The notes under the pieces: model-generated | Seen by the model: the letters and a program-made list of their open reading frames with translations, nothing else | Database searches by the model: none | Told to the model about the DNA's origin: nothing | Made by a program: the position numbers and the translations under genes | Shown here: in pieces, positions 27,241 through 38,342 of the stretch | How the letters are laid out: each line of letters begins with the position of its first letter | Position numbering within the stretch: the first letter of the stretch is position 1 | Assembly (NCBI GenBank): GCA_014529385.2 | Contig: CM043971.1 | Location: 84,981,340-85,045,339, forward strand | Source: Adiantum capillus-veneris | Taxonomy: Eukaryota > Streptophyta > Polypodiopsida > Polypodiales > Pteridaceae | Length of the DNA stretch: 64,000 nt | Direction of reading: 5' to 3'

Positions 27241-28536
27241 GAGGGATAAGTTCCTTACTATACCAAGAAGCATTTTAGTTATCACTTTGTCAACCACAAG
27301 GGCTATAGGGAGCACAACAACACATGGCAATCTGGGAACTTTCGAGAACAAAGATGAATACAACAGTCACACGAGACATCCAAATCATACCAAACATGAA
27401 CCATAGGCTCATCTCAAGTGGGGGAACACTTTACTAGGCTCCAAAGTTCAAAATCTACCCAAAGATAAGAAGCTCAGTTTTGGACCAAATTTGACCCATG
27501 TGCAGATACCATCATGTAGGAGAACTGTGGAGAATTGGGGTTACATTAGATTCCAACTCATCAAAATAGATCAAAATGACCATATCTCCACCGCAAAGAG
27601 AAATTTTGCACCTTAGAGTAAAATATTGACCCATTTGACCTCAAACTCAAGGGGGGCACTCTACACATTACCAATTGACCCTTACTAACCTTCAGTGAGC
27701 ACACAACTACTAGCTAGTGACTCCAAATCAGGTTCGGCTTAAAAGAGGACCATCAACCTCATGGGGGAAAGCACCAACTACAAGATACACAACCAAGGCC
27801 ATCACCCACCATAACTAACGTACTAGAAGCAAGATGGGGCAAGTTAGGGGCATAAATAGCAATAAAATGCAATTTTTATCTTAGGCGCGCCAAAGATAAT
27901 CTGCCATGTTTTAAGTACTTTTTGCTCATTTTTTTACATGAGCATGATGCCCTTACCTAACACATAGCCTACATCACCTTGGTAAACTTTTCCCATGCAT
28001 ACATTAGCCCATGTTCACTTTACTGCCCAAAAGACACTAAAAGTGGACATAACTGACTTTTTGCTTGTCAATTCAGTCCAAACTTCCTCAAACACCAAGT
28101 CTCAACTCTAAAAGCCAATCAAGTTGAGAGGAGCCCAAAATGACCCAGAACTAGACAATTCTATCTTAGGTGCACCTAAGATAGAACTGTGACCAGAGAG
28201 ATTTGACTCATTAAATTTCAACATAAAAATGTTTATATGGCTCATTTCAAGCACCATGAAAATTTTCATCAAGTTTGGCAAAACACAACTCCATCCATCA
28301 CCACAAGCTCTGAAAGCAGAAAAAGCGAACACAAAGTTGCTTATAACTCTCACCATTGGTGATAGAAATCCATCACACTTCATGCATGTCACCTACAACA
28401 CATACACACCTTGTGCATCCACTCTGGTACAAACTTGCATGCATGCACAAACACCTGCATCTTAGGCGTGCCTAAGATATCGATTGCTAGAAATTGTGAT
28501 TTTACTGCTTCTTATTTACTTTGTTAGCTTTGCAAC
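27241..28536 (+). other. Leader 1 with three spaced palindromes
   Basis: No convincing coding sequence lies in this 1.3-kb stretch between the LTR-like block and ORF1. It carries three related palindromes at 27876-27899, 28159-28186 and 28459-28478, with centres 285 and 296 bp apart. They share TATCTTAGG...CCTAAGATA arms with cores GGCGCGCC, GGTGCACC and GGCGTGCC. The middle one is a perfect 28-bp palindrome. Confidence 0.7.
28159..28186. repeat. Perfect 28-bp palindrome
   Basis: The arms TTCTATCTTAGG and CCTAAGATAGAA meet at the self-complementary core TGCA. It is the best of the three palindromes in leader 1. Confidence 0.9.
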
Positions 28537-29884
28537 TTGTTGGGAATTGTTGGAACTAGTATAACAGCCCAATTTGATGATGTTCTATCAGGTTCTCACT
28601 TATCAACTTCAGGAGCTCCAAAGAAGAAGACAATGAAATCAAAACTGGCAGAGCTTCCCCCATACCATCTTGAAGAAGAATCTCTGAAAGAGGCCAATGT
28701 TACATGGCTGGCCAAAGAGCAACTAGAGAGGCAACATGTCACGGTATACCTTGGCACATTCAAAAGTGCACAGGGATCCCGGGTAGAAGTACAAATACTA
28801 CCCAAGGAAGCTCAAGATTTGGAAAAAGAAGATTTAATCAGGCCACTACGGGAAAAAAACAGCCTAAAAGATTACATTGAGCTAGAATCATGTGGTGTGA
28901 ACTACAAAAGAGCCTATGAACTGCTACACAGCATCACTGAAGAAGGTCGAGCTACATCTCAGACTTGAATGACACCTCGATCGAGGTGAACATCATAGAA
29001 GATCAGGTAGCAGATACTCTGAGATTTCCAAAGGGGGGAAGCCAATGAGAGACCGCCAATTGGCCACCACTGGCATATTTACTAGCAGGTCCACTTCCTT
29101 CTCGGATCTCAAGCTGAAGGAGATAGAGTGGGCACTTCAACTCTATCATGAACACTTCCATTTCACTGCAAAGAGGCCACCAAGATACACTATTCCAAAC
29201 CATGCAATGGCTTCTACATTTACACAAGCATCCAAGAAAGAAGGAGCCATCGCAGTAGACCACGCCCACTAGATCCATACAACCCTCACACATGTTAAGA
29301 ACCCAGAGAATATTTCCTTTTGGAGAGCCCCTAAAGTGCTTACAAGGATAGCATATCATGCTATCCGCTAGGTAGAGCATCTGCCACCAACACTAGAACA
29401 AAGACTATGGCTAGAAGGCAAAAGAAAAGAAGAAGAAGAAGTGCAAACCGGAGCACCACCAGTAGCCAGAAGATTGCAAACAAGACTAGTCAATGCATAA
29501 AAACAAGAAGCACCACAACAGTAGCGAGCGCATCAAAGGCAATAGCAAGCAACAAAGAAGACGAGGAGAAGGAGGGAAACTCCTCTAGAAGGAAAAACTA
29601 GAGAAAGAAGGAAAGCTAAATTGGATGAAGAGGAATCCAAGAAAAGGCCAAGACCAACAGCACTGGTAGAGGAGCCTATTCAAAAAGCGGCAAGGGCATT
29701 TGAGGTTGAAAGAGGGCTCAAGGGAAACTTTGAAGAGAAGTGGAAACCCTCACCCAAAAAATTCAAGGTAAAAAAAATAAAAAATCCCATGTACAATTTT
29801 CATGATGATCCTATGGCAAGATTGGAACATCTTTATCAACAAGAGGAGCATCAAAGAGAACAGGAAAGGCACAAGAAGAAGAGT
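28537..29884 (+). pseudogene. GypA-family ORF1 (coiled-coil, gag-like), copy 1
   Basis: Frames 28537-28968, 29045-29272, 29407-29601 and 29621-29917 match the protein of 33830-35200. Shared blocks are HxTVYLGTFK/IFHGTFKMP, ESCGVNYKRAYEL/PCGVDFQRAYEL, the HFHFTxKxPxRYxIPNHA motif and a Lys/Glu-rich tail. Plants have an extra ORF upstream of gag in Ogre/Tat elements, and this may be such an ORF; I do not recognise a characterised domain. Stops and shifts interrupt it, and at about 29885 it is fused to integrase sequence. Confidence 0.5.
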
Positions 29885-30010
29885 AATAACTTCCTATCTT
29901 GGAACAAGCACACGTGAGCCTTGTAGGAGGCCATTTCTCTCATGAAACCATGGCCAAGGATATATTGATGACAAGCATCTGGTGGCCAACATTGTTTGCC
30001 AATGCCAAAC
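29885..30010 (+). pseudogene. Integrase zinc-finger fragment fused to ORF1
   Basis: The frame reads ILEQAHVSLVGGHFSHET followed by IWWPTLFANA, the first half of a Ty3 integrase H2C2 module. It matches 24325-24390 of GypA. It lies directly after the ORF1 tail, so gag, protease, RT and RNase H are missing. It ends where a GA-rich repeat block begins. Confidence 0.75.
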
Positions 30011-30102
30011 AGGGGTAGAGGGAGATAGTGAGAGAGACCGAGAGGGGGTAGAGAGAGACCGCGACGGGGTAGATAGAGAGGACTTTATATATATATATAT
30101 AT

Positions 30103-30206
30103 AAAACCTCAATGGGGGTTGTAGACGAACGACACGCAGAAGCACTGTAACTCCTTGTGCAATGTGCTCTGTGCGCCGTTCGGCTACAACTCCCTTTAAG
30201 GGGTTA
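30103..30206. mobile_element. Small hairpin element in a TA array
   Basis: Two imperfect inverted arms (30103-30145 and 30164-30206) share CC...GGG.GTTGTAG.CGAAC and a CGCAGA.GCAC inner part, around a loop of about 18 bp. The element of about 104 bp is flanked on both sides by (TA)n runs (30086-30102, 30206-30222). It has no coding capacity. It looks like a MITE or a TA-targeting foldback unit, but no family is recognised. Confidence 0.6.
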
Positions 30207-30297
30207 TATATATATATATATAAAGAACATATATATACATAGATATGTACACACACACACACACACGTTCTTGCTCTCTCTCTATCTACCCCCTCTT

Positions 30298-30365
<68 letters not shown>

Positions 30366-30395
30366 GCTCAAGTGAGCGCCTCTCTCACTTGGGGG

Positions 30396-30463
<68 letters not shown>

Positions 30464-30546
30464 TATATATTTTTTGATATATATATATATATATATATAT
30501 ATAATGAGAGAGAGAGGGGGGGGAGAGAGAGAGAGAGGGGGGGGGG

Positions 30547-30623
<77 letters not shown>

Positions 30624-30680
30624 GGGAGGGAGGTACAGAGAGAGAGAAAGATATAGATAGAGAGATGGAGGGGAAAGAGG

Positions 30681-30767
<87 letters not shown>

Positions 30768-30770
30768 CCT
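30207..30770. repeat. Microsatellite cluster: (TA)n, (CA)n, (CT)n, (GA)n
   Basis: In order: (TA)n with a short (CA)n at 30249-30266; (CT)n at 30297-30361; (GA)n at 30399-30461; (TA)n at 30477-30502; GA tracts at 30505-30618 with poly-G runs; and (GA)n at 30681-30766. The CT block and the following GA block face each other around GCATGCTCAAGTGAGC, so they could form a long hairpin. The ORFs across them encode only Ser-Leu or Arg-Glu dipeptides. Confidence 0.95.
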
Positions 30771-30880
30771 AAAGGTCTCTCCACGAGGAAGCTTTTTTTT
30801 GAAATTTTGCTAGTGCAAGTAAAAGTAAATAAAAAAGCTCCCTCAAAAAGCTCTCTCCATACCTCAACTCATAGACTGGG

Positions 30881-31640
30881 ATGATAGAGTTTTTGAATAA
30901 ACCCTTAAGGACAACAAGTTATGAGTGCCTTCTGCTCATAGCCATGAATAATGGAAAGCCACTCTCAACCCTCCAAAGCCACCAAATAACCAGGGAAACT
31001 TCAATCCAGTGCTCACTGTGCATCACCAAATTTATCTGCACAAAACCGGCATGCAAGGAACCATGCAATTTTGGGTACCCAAGACCCAACTCGCTTACCA
31101 AGCCTACACAAATCTGGGTGCCTAAAAAGTTGTTGCACACTAAGAAGAAGCCTATTATGGAACCATCCTACCCACATCAACAATGGAAACCACAATTATA
31201 GACAACAAAATGGGTATGGAAACCTAAGCAAGAATCTGAAGCTAAGACCGAGCCACCAATATCCGTAAAAGACAATTCAAGGAACATCCAAGGGAAGTAA
31301 TATATCTATGGGTACCCAAAACTACACTCGCAAAGTCCAAAACTCCCAACACAATGGCTACGACCAGTACAAACAACACTATCACAAAACAAGCTCAACT
31401 GCTACAAGATTTACTATTCAAGAGAGTTAGAAAATAAACTACTTCGCTCATCGACAACCCTTGAGTACACTACTCAAGACCCACCTCTTGCACCACATAG
31501 TGTTTTTATATGCATTGACATCAATAGCATGATAGGGCCAATCTTGGCCTTGCATAGACACAATTTTATCACCTATGCAATGCACAACTCGGGCTATACT
31601 CTATCGTCCCAGAGGACTCAGGCAAGTAGGGGGGAGGCAT
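30881..31640 (+). pseudogene. GypA-family 3' ORF, copy 2 (W-x-P-K region)
   Basis: Frames at 30881-31201 and beyond match 25870-26460. Shared parts are a basic W-V-P-K region (IWVPKKLLHT, KWVWKPKQ), the segment ICIDINSMIGPILALHRHNFIT and a purine tract (AAGTAGGGGGGAGG, about 31624-31637) before the LTR-like block. The retropepsin-like part of copy 1 is absent here. The region is interrupted by stops. Confidence 0.5.
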
Positions 31641-31648
31641 TTTGAGTG

Positions 31649-32390
31649 CGAACCCGCAAACTTAAAACAAATAAGGATAAGGGCAATGTTTTGACGTGTG
31701 AATTCTTGTTACTGAAGAATAAATTGCCCTTAAAAGCAATCGGAATAGGAATATGTAATATGATAACCCCTAGGTGTGCGTATATATTGTAGATACATGT
31801 TCGAAAAGCCAATAATATTGCAATTTTTACTCTTTCTTTGTGTTTTTGGACAAAAATACGATCAAAATGGAGTAATCCACAAAAAATATGGCCAAGTATT
31901 GAAATTAGGTGTGTTTTAGTATTTTTAATTTTGAAATGCTATTTCTAGAGTGATTTTGTTAATTTTTGCTAATTTCTTTGATAAAAACGTCAAAAATAAT
32001 AAATAAATACCAAACAGGTTCAGATGGAAGAATGGAAGGAACCATGATGTTTAGGAAGCAAAGACGGACAACCATGTCAAATCGTGTGCGATTTTAAGGA
32101 TGGCAATGGAAAGCCTAAATTAGGTCCACAAGGCCTTATTATGCAAAACCTTGGAAATGGGACAACCGGAATCCAAATTCAGAAATTTTCAAAAGGAAAG
32201 TTTACTTTGCAATCTAGTAGGACTAACTAGGAGTTTGGGGGGAAATGAGTCGGGAAGCCTGGGTATGCATAGTCAAGGTAGACTAAAAGTAGTCTCATCT
32301 TCCATTGCTGAGTTGGAGAGAGCTCTGAGAGATCTTCTGGCATGCACCTTCTGCGACTTCCAACGACCAACATAGTACATTGTCTCACAT
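31649..32390 (+). repeat. LTR-like block 2 of the GypA family
   Basis: Counterpart of 26474-27240, with the same landmarks in the same order (CCCTAGGTGTGCGTATATATTG, ATACATGT, GTAATCCACAAAAA, GAGAGAGCTCTG, GGTAAGTTCC). The edges are approximate. Its place between a 3' ORF and a fresh leader and ORF1 suggests that it is shared by two tandem elements. Confidence 0.55.
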
Positions 32391-33829
32391 GAGACAGAGT
32401 GGTAAGTTCCTAACCTACTAATGATTAGTTTTGTTCCTGTCCTTGAGGTCGTGAAAGCCAGAAAAGACCCTAGGTTAGTAGAATCCCCACAAAGAAAGCG
32501 AGTACAAAATGACCGTACCGACCAACTCAGTCCACAAAATATGACCAAAACTGATAGCGGGCATATCAAAGACCTATAGAACATTCCCATGTGACCAAAT
32601 GACCAGTTGACCAGGGTCCACAGGGGGGGGTCTATAGCTATTAATCTCAATTTTGGCTCGAAGTCGGAATTCCATTCTGACTTCATAGACAGCTTTCCCA
32701 TAGGTATTATAACCAATGTACCTAGATGGAACCAAGAGAAAAGCTCATTTGATGCCCCAAATATGGAAAATCGGCTCATATGGCCACAAAGTTTCATTTT
32801 TTACCTACGGCCACAAATCAGCTTTAAATTGGACGAAACTCGACAAGTTAAGTCAGGATGACCTATGGGAAGGGCCCATATGCTTGGAGTGCAAAAAATG
32901 ACCGCCGCAAAGTGCAAGGCCCAAAAACCGCCAAAGTCAAGAGTATCAAGTGCCAAGAGGTGCTAGCATATCAAAAGAAGCCTAAGTAGGAGCCAAGTGT
33001 TACTTGCTAAGACTATAGGACAGCTTGTGGATCATCAAAATGCACTTGGACAACTTTTTCATCATAGGCTATTAATTGCAATGAATAGATCTGAGGCTAA
33101 ATTTGACATCTATTTGTACTTTTCCAATTTAGCACTCTTTCACATGTTGAGTTCAAGCCAAAAATACACTTAGCTCACAAAAATCACTTGTTCACTGACA
33201 AAAAACGCACTTACTTTGCACCAAAGCCAAAATTTGACACAAAACACAACTTATGTGTGTCCAAAAATAATCAAATCACAGTCAATGCTTTGGGACATCA
33301 TGACCGAACACCTCATAACTTCAAAGTGCCAAAGAGTCAACAAAAATTGAACCTAGCTATTAATCACAATTAATAGCTCAGGAGTAAAAAATGATAGAAC
33401 TTGGAAAATTTTGGTCATCACCTGCTCCTACATACTCTCACTAGCCCACACATCAAGTTTTAAGCCAAATGGAAATTTCAAAACTGTGCATCATCCCTTT
33501 TTTGTTTTCAGAGACCTTTAAACCAAAAACTGATCAGAATCTAGTCTTTTTGCATCCAAATGCTTCCAAAAGTGAAATCCTATCATTATTCAATGTCTTC
33601 CACCCAAGTGCATAGGCAAACCCCAAAATGGAGCCTAATTAGTGAAATAGCTATTAATTGCAATTAATAGCCCATTATGAATTTTTTTGTTTTAAGTGTT
33701 TTGAAAAGTTCACAAATTGGTTTCTGTAGCTTTTGGTGATGATATTTTGGCTCTCAACTGCAAAATGATTAATCACAATTCATGCAGGGCACAAGGCCGT
33801 AATCCTACTCTGAAATGTACCTAATTGCA
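32391..33829 (+). other. Leader 2 with spaced palindromes
   Basis: This is non-coding AT-rich leader. Palindromic motifs based on CTATTAATTGCAATTAATAG lie at 33069-33088, 33357-33376 and 33651-33670, with centres 288 and 294 bp apart. A half-matching motif (CTATTAATCTCAATTTT) is at about 32637. The spacing is almost the same as in leader 1, although the palindrome sequence differs. No gene is seen. Confidence 0.7.
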
Positions 33830-36800
33830 AATTTTTGTATTCTTGCACCCAAGATCAATGCAAAGCTCGCCGACCCCAGCAAAGAAGAAGTCCATGAAGT
33901 AGTGATTACAAGAGCTTCCCCCCTACTAGCTGCAAGAAGAGTCCATAGGGGTCGCAAAGAAGACCTATGCAGGAGAAGAGCTACTCAAGAAACATCACGT
34001 GGCAATCTTCCATGGAACCTTCAAGATGCCAAAAGGGAAGGTAGTGGAAATGCAGCTAATTCCAAGAGAAATATATGATGTAGCGAAGGAGCCTGAATTG
34101 GCCAAAGCACACAGGTGGCTTGGATTACTAGATTACTATGAATTGTTGCCATGTGGAGTGGATTTTCAAAGAGCATATGAACTCCAAAGCTCCATTCAAG
34201 AGGATGACACAACAAGGCTGACTGATCCAGCAAGACAAGCAATAGAAGTACATATTACCAAGGAGATTATAGTAGAAGCCCTAAAGCTACCCGTATCATA
34301 CAAACATTTGAGGTTAAGGGAAAAGAAAAGGATAGGTGTCTTCTCTAGAAATGCACCAGCTGCAACATTTGCCGATATGGTCTATAAACCAACTGAAGAC
34401 CCAGTTCGTCTTTTCACTCAACATTTCCATTTCACAACAAAGAATCCAAGTAGGTACATAATCCCAAACCATGCAGTGGTCTCAAATTTTACAACAGTTT
34501 TGAAGATCAAGTTATTGACACTACTCGACCATGCCCAATAGGTCCTCAATGCACTCAAGGGCACAAAAAATAACGCATGCATCACGTACTTGGGAGCACC
34601 GGAAGTCCTCACAAGGATATCCTACCATGTGGTGGGGATGACAAAAAACTTACGACTTGCTCTTGACTAGAATACATGGCTCGTCACTGGAGTCAGGAAT
34701 GAGGATGAAAAGCAAGAAGAACAAGAAGTACAAGCCGCCAAATTGAAGCAATCAACTAGAGGAAAGACATGGCCTTCTGGAGAAGAGAGTGAAGAACGTG
34801 ATGAGGGATGAGGCAGTGAATCCGATAGGGATAAAGCTTTAGAAAGCACATCTAAAGTCTTGGAGATTGAAGAAGAAAAGAAAAGAAAGGCTCAAATAAA
34901 ATAAAAGCTGGAAGAACCTGCTGTCAAAAGAAGAAAAGTGCCGACACCTGTAATCATCAAAGAACCAACACAAAGAGTTGCCCACCTCGAAAGAGAAACT
35001 AAAAACACTTTGAAGGCCTTTAAAAGGGAAAGGGGCATGGCAGGACACTTTGAAGAATTTTGAAAACCAAGGCCGTCCAAACTAAAAACAAAGAACCCCA
35101 TGTATCACCTTGGCCAATATCCTCATACCTATCTCAAACAACTCTACAAAAAGGAACAGACAGAATGGGAGGAAGCTTAGCAAGGGCCGCCAATGTTCCC
35201 TCATCCCCATTGGAAGCTCAAGAAACAACAAGGCCTCCTTCGCCCATCAATGCAACGCAACCACATGAAGAAACCTCAATTGAGAAGAATCAAGAGCCTG
35301 AACAAGCAGCTCAAGAACAAACTCTCAAACAAGAAATAGCACAAGAGAAAGATTAAGTGGGCTAGTCAACGATAGAAGTAGCAACGGAATCTCATCAAGT
35401 AGTGGAGGTTCGAAAGGTGCCGGAGCAGCCACCAAAGGAAGTTGAAAGTGACACTAGCCCAACTACCTAGGCAAACTAAAGGAAACATTGGAAGAAACAA
35501 TTGAAGATAAAGACAAAAAACAAGAAGAGGCCTTCACATCAAGCACAAAAGTCTTAGAAGACGTTGACGAGTACACTCAATACACACATCCAATTTTAGA
35601 GAAACTAAAAAGTGAAGTGTACCATCGACAAAAGATAATCCAACTTGCAAAAATTAATCACCAACTACTAGAAGAGAGATTACAAGTTGCAGATGCATTT
35701 CTAGATGAGTACAAGACTTTGCATGAGACCTCAGAAGTAGAATCATGAAGGTTCCTGGAGGCCAACACAAAACAACAAGCAAACCTCTCTGAAATGACAA
35801 AACTAGTGGAACAACTGACAACTGTAGGAGAAGAACAAGAAAAGAAGATCAAAGAATTGGACTCTACAATACTTGACACCAATGCATATACACAATGGTT
35901 GCATTTATGGTTGCAAATGCAACTGGACCACTCCAGCATGTGTACAGAGGCTAGGTTGAAAGATCAAGGTGAATTGTTAAACATGCTAAAAGCTTGGCTA
36001 AAAGATCCTATAGTGCTTACTCTTCAAGACTCTGATCTCACCTACCAAGTGATGGAGAAGCAATGCAAAGACCTTAAAACAGAACTAAATCTAGCGCGGA
36101 TGGAAAGGAGGGAACTCTCCCTCAACTTTATGAACAAAGAAGAGGAGTATCAAAAGCAAATAGCAAAGCTCTAGGGCGAGTTAGCAAACCCAACAAAAAA
36201 ATCTGGTGCAGTTCCAAAGGAAGACATAATAGATCCAACATTTGAAGGTCCTTTAGACAATTTCACTGCAGAAGCTGAAAAGGAGTTGAAGGTTCAGATA
36301 GTCCAGGAGACTATAGATATCTGGAAGGAGGCAATGGAGTGGGAAGGCCGAATATTGCATTTTGCTAATGTAGCCCAGCTCACTTCACATCAAATAACTG
36401 CTACTTGGCATCATCAATCCCTGTCCTATCCACTAATCAAGTACGAAGTTCTCAAATTGAAGGAAAGACTAACCAAGGATCAAAATACAGATGCACCAGA
36501 CCCACATCCCCGAGAAAGACATGGTTAAAGAGGCATCCAAGATACAAAATTCTGTACACTCAAGCTCCATTGGAGATCTGTAAGGATCCTATTTTTTGCC
36601 CAATACCTAGAGTCAAGAGCCGGGGAAGCCATTAGCAACTACTGAATAAACATCCTACCTTGCTAAATTACCCAAGGCTCGACCCCTCCCAAAGGACAAG
36701 CAAATGAGGATTACATGATAAAGGCGCTCACAAAAGCCATGGAGATCTTCAAGGTATCATTAATCTTGCATGTATTATGCTAGCCAAAATGATCCTCACG

Positions 36801-37210
36801 TGCATACAAACCTTCCACCATGCAGAACAAAGTGATGCACCATGGATGGCATTTTGGGAAGGGAATTAAGGGCTATGCTATGATCTCTCTGATCAACCAA
36901 GTGACAAAGTACTCTATGGATCTTTTGCCAGAGTCATGCTTTTGACCTTATACTATATGCAGACCTTTGAAGAGGTCTTCTACACAGGCTTCTTCACCTT
37001 ACGATCTAATATTTTTGGTCCCATGGTAGAGAAGCTACGAGCGGGCGTTGTTGCATACACCGCTACAGAGATCAGTCATCCAATTTATATGCAGTTTTAG
37101 ACAGAAGCCAACAAAAGATGTGGATCAGCTACTATGATGGCCTTGAGGCTCTAAAGAAGCGACAAAAAGTTAGGAAGCCTGACCACTATCCCATTTTTTG
37201 AAGCTGTGTC
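33830..37210 (+). pseudogene. GypA-family ORF1 (coiled-coil, gag-like), copy 2
   Basis: This is the longest version of the ORF1 protein. A globular N-terminal part (33999-34541; IFHGTFKMP, PCGVDFQRAYEL, HFHFTTKNPSRYIIPNHA) is followed by a Lys/Glu-rich region (34660-35360). A predicted coiled coil covers 35488-36528 (EKLKSEVYHRQKIIQL, LEERLQVADAF, EKKIKELDS). A C-terminal part with several stops follows (to 37210). At least six stops or shifts are present. No protease or RT follows. It may bind element RNA as a gag does, which is inference from position and coiled coil only. Confidence 0.5.
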
Positions 37211-37228
37211 GCGAACGACCCACAATAA

Positions 37229-38017
37229 GAGGGGGGAATGTTAGCAGCTTAGCTAATAGAGGATGATCTGGAGACACAATGAGGATGTATTACTTTATTT
37301 TTTCATACACTCCGGACACTTATAGCCATGAGCCATTGTAATTTATTGATTTCCAAAGCAAGTACTTTATTGAAAAGGTAATTATGAGTCTATTCCAGCG
37401 GGGCTATAAGCTTCCAGATTGTAACTCTTGATCCCTCAATTCCTTATTTTTGAACTAAAACCTTATGGTAAGGTATAAAAGCCAACTTTTATAAGGGTTT
37501 TTCAAGTTTACTTTGAAAAATGAAGCTACATGTGATTACAGAGAACACTGTGTATTCTCTCTCTTCCTTTTGAAGCTCATATCTCCCTTGCAAATGGTCT
37601 GTTTGAAGTGCTGATTCTTGCATTGCATTAGCGGAGCTCTACGCGGCATTGTAAGTTTCTTGCGACAAATCTCTGATTTTGTTGTCACTAACTTCTTCCT
37701 AAATCTGCTCATAACTCACATTTTACATATCAAAACTGCATTTTATGCATAGGAGGGGTAATAGGGCATCATTGCTAAGCTAATAGGTGCATTCTGGATT
37801 AAAAAACGGTCAGCAGCTATTAATCGCGATTTTGGCAAGTAGCCAAAAGGGGAATTTTATTTTATGGGTATGTGATCTTAGGTGTTGTATACCCGTCCGA
37901 TAAGTTTCATCTCGTTTGGACTTCGTTTGCTTGGTGAAATGATGAGATTTCCTTGCGGTGTTGTTTAACTAGTTTTCGCTCCCTGGCATGCGTTCTGAGT
38001 TGTGTTGGTGGATAAAT
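37229..38017 (+). repeat. Probable LTR and leader start of a third GypA-related element
   Basis: TGTTAGCAGCTTAGC at 37229 follows the purine tract AAGAGGGGGGAA directly, as expected for a 3' LTR. The LTR end may lie near 37650. At 37815-37832 the motif AGCTATTAATCGCGATTTT recalls the palindromes of leader 2. The stretch is cut at 38017 by the minus-strand copia element. The assignment is tentative. Confidence 0.4.
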
Positions 38018-38244
38018 TGTTGGAATTAGGGTTGCAGAGAAATTCACATAGCTTGGAGAAGACAAAGGAAGCTGAAGGCACACAATAGAGAGTGTGTTAC
38101 TTAGTGTGCAATGGAAAGATGGATAGCCCTAGAGTGACGGGCATATATACAATGCATGGGGGAAAAACCCTCCTAAAGAGGGAAAAAATACCCTGGCGGT
38201 CCTAGTGTGTTCACACAAATCACTACCACATGTATATGGTAACA
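38018..38244 (-). repeat. CopA2 3' LTR
   Basis: 227 bp, inverse of the CopA LTR. Plus-strand edges TGTTGGAATTAGGG and TATGGTAACA. Target duplication TAAAT lies immediately to its left. Confidence 0.9.
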
Positions 38245-38342
38245 AATTCACCCTGAAGTGATGCAATGAACGAGAGCTAGCATATGAGTAAAGGGAAGTG
38301 ACATGCCCTGAGGACATGATCATTCCACAAAGGGGAGTAAGT

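Noticed and set aside
30103-30206. The hairpin as a tRNA or microRNA gene
   Set aside because: No cloverleaf boxes; the two arms are simple inverted repeats flanked by TA arrays, which fits a foldback element better.
30157-30784. Ser-Leu and Arg-Glu repeat ORFs
   Set aside because: Products of the CT/GA microsatellite cluster, not proteins.
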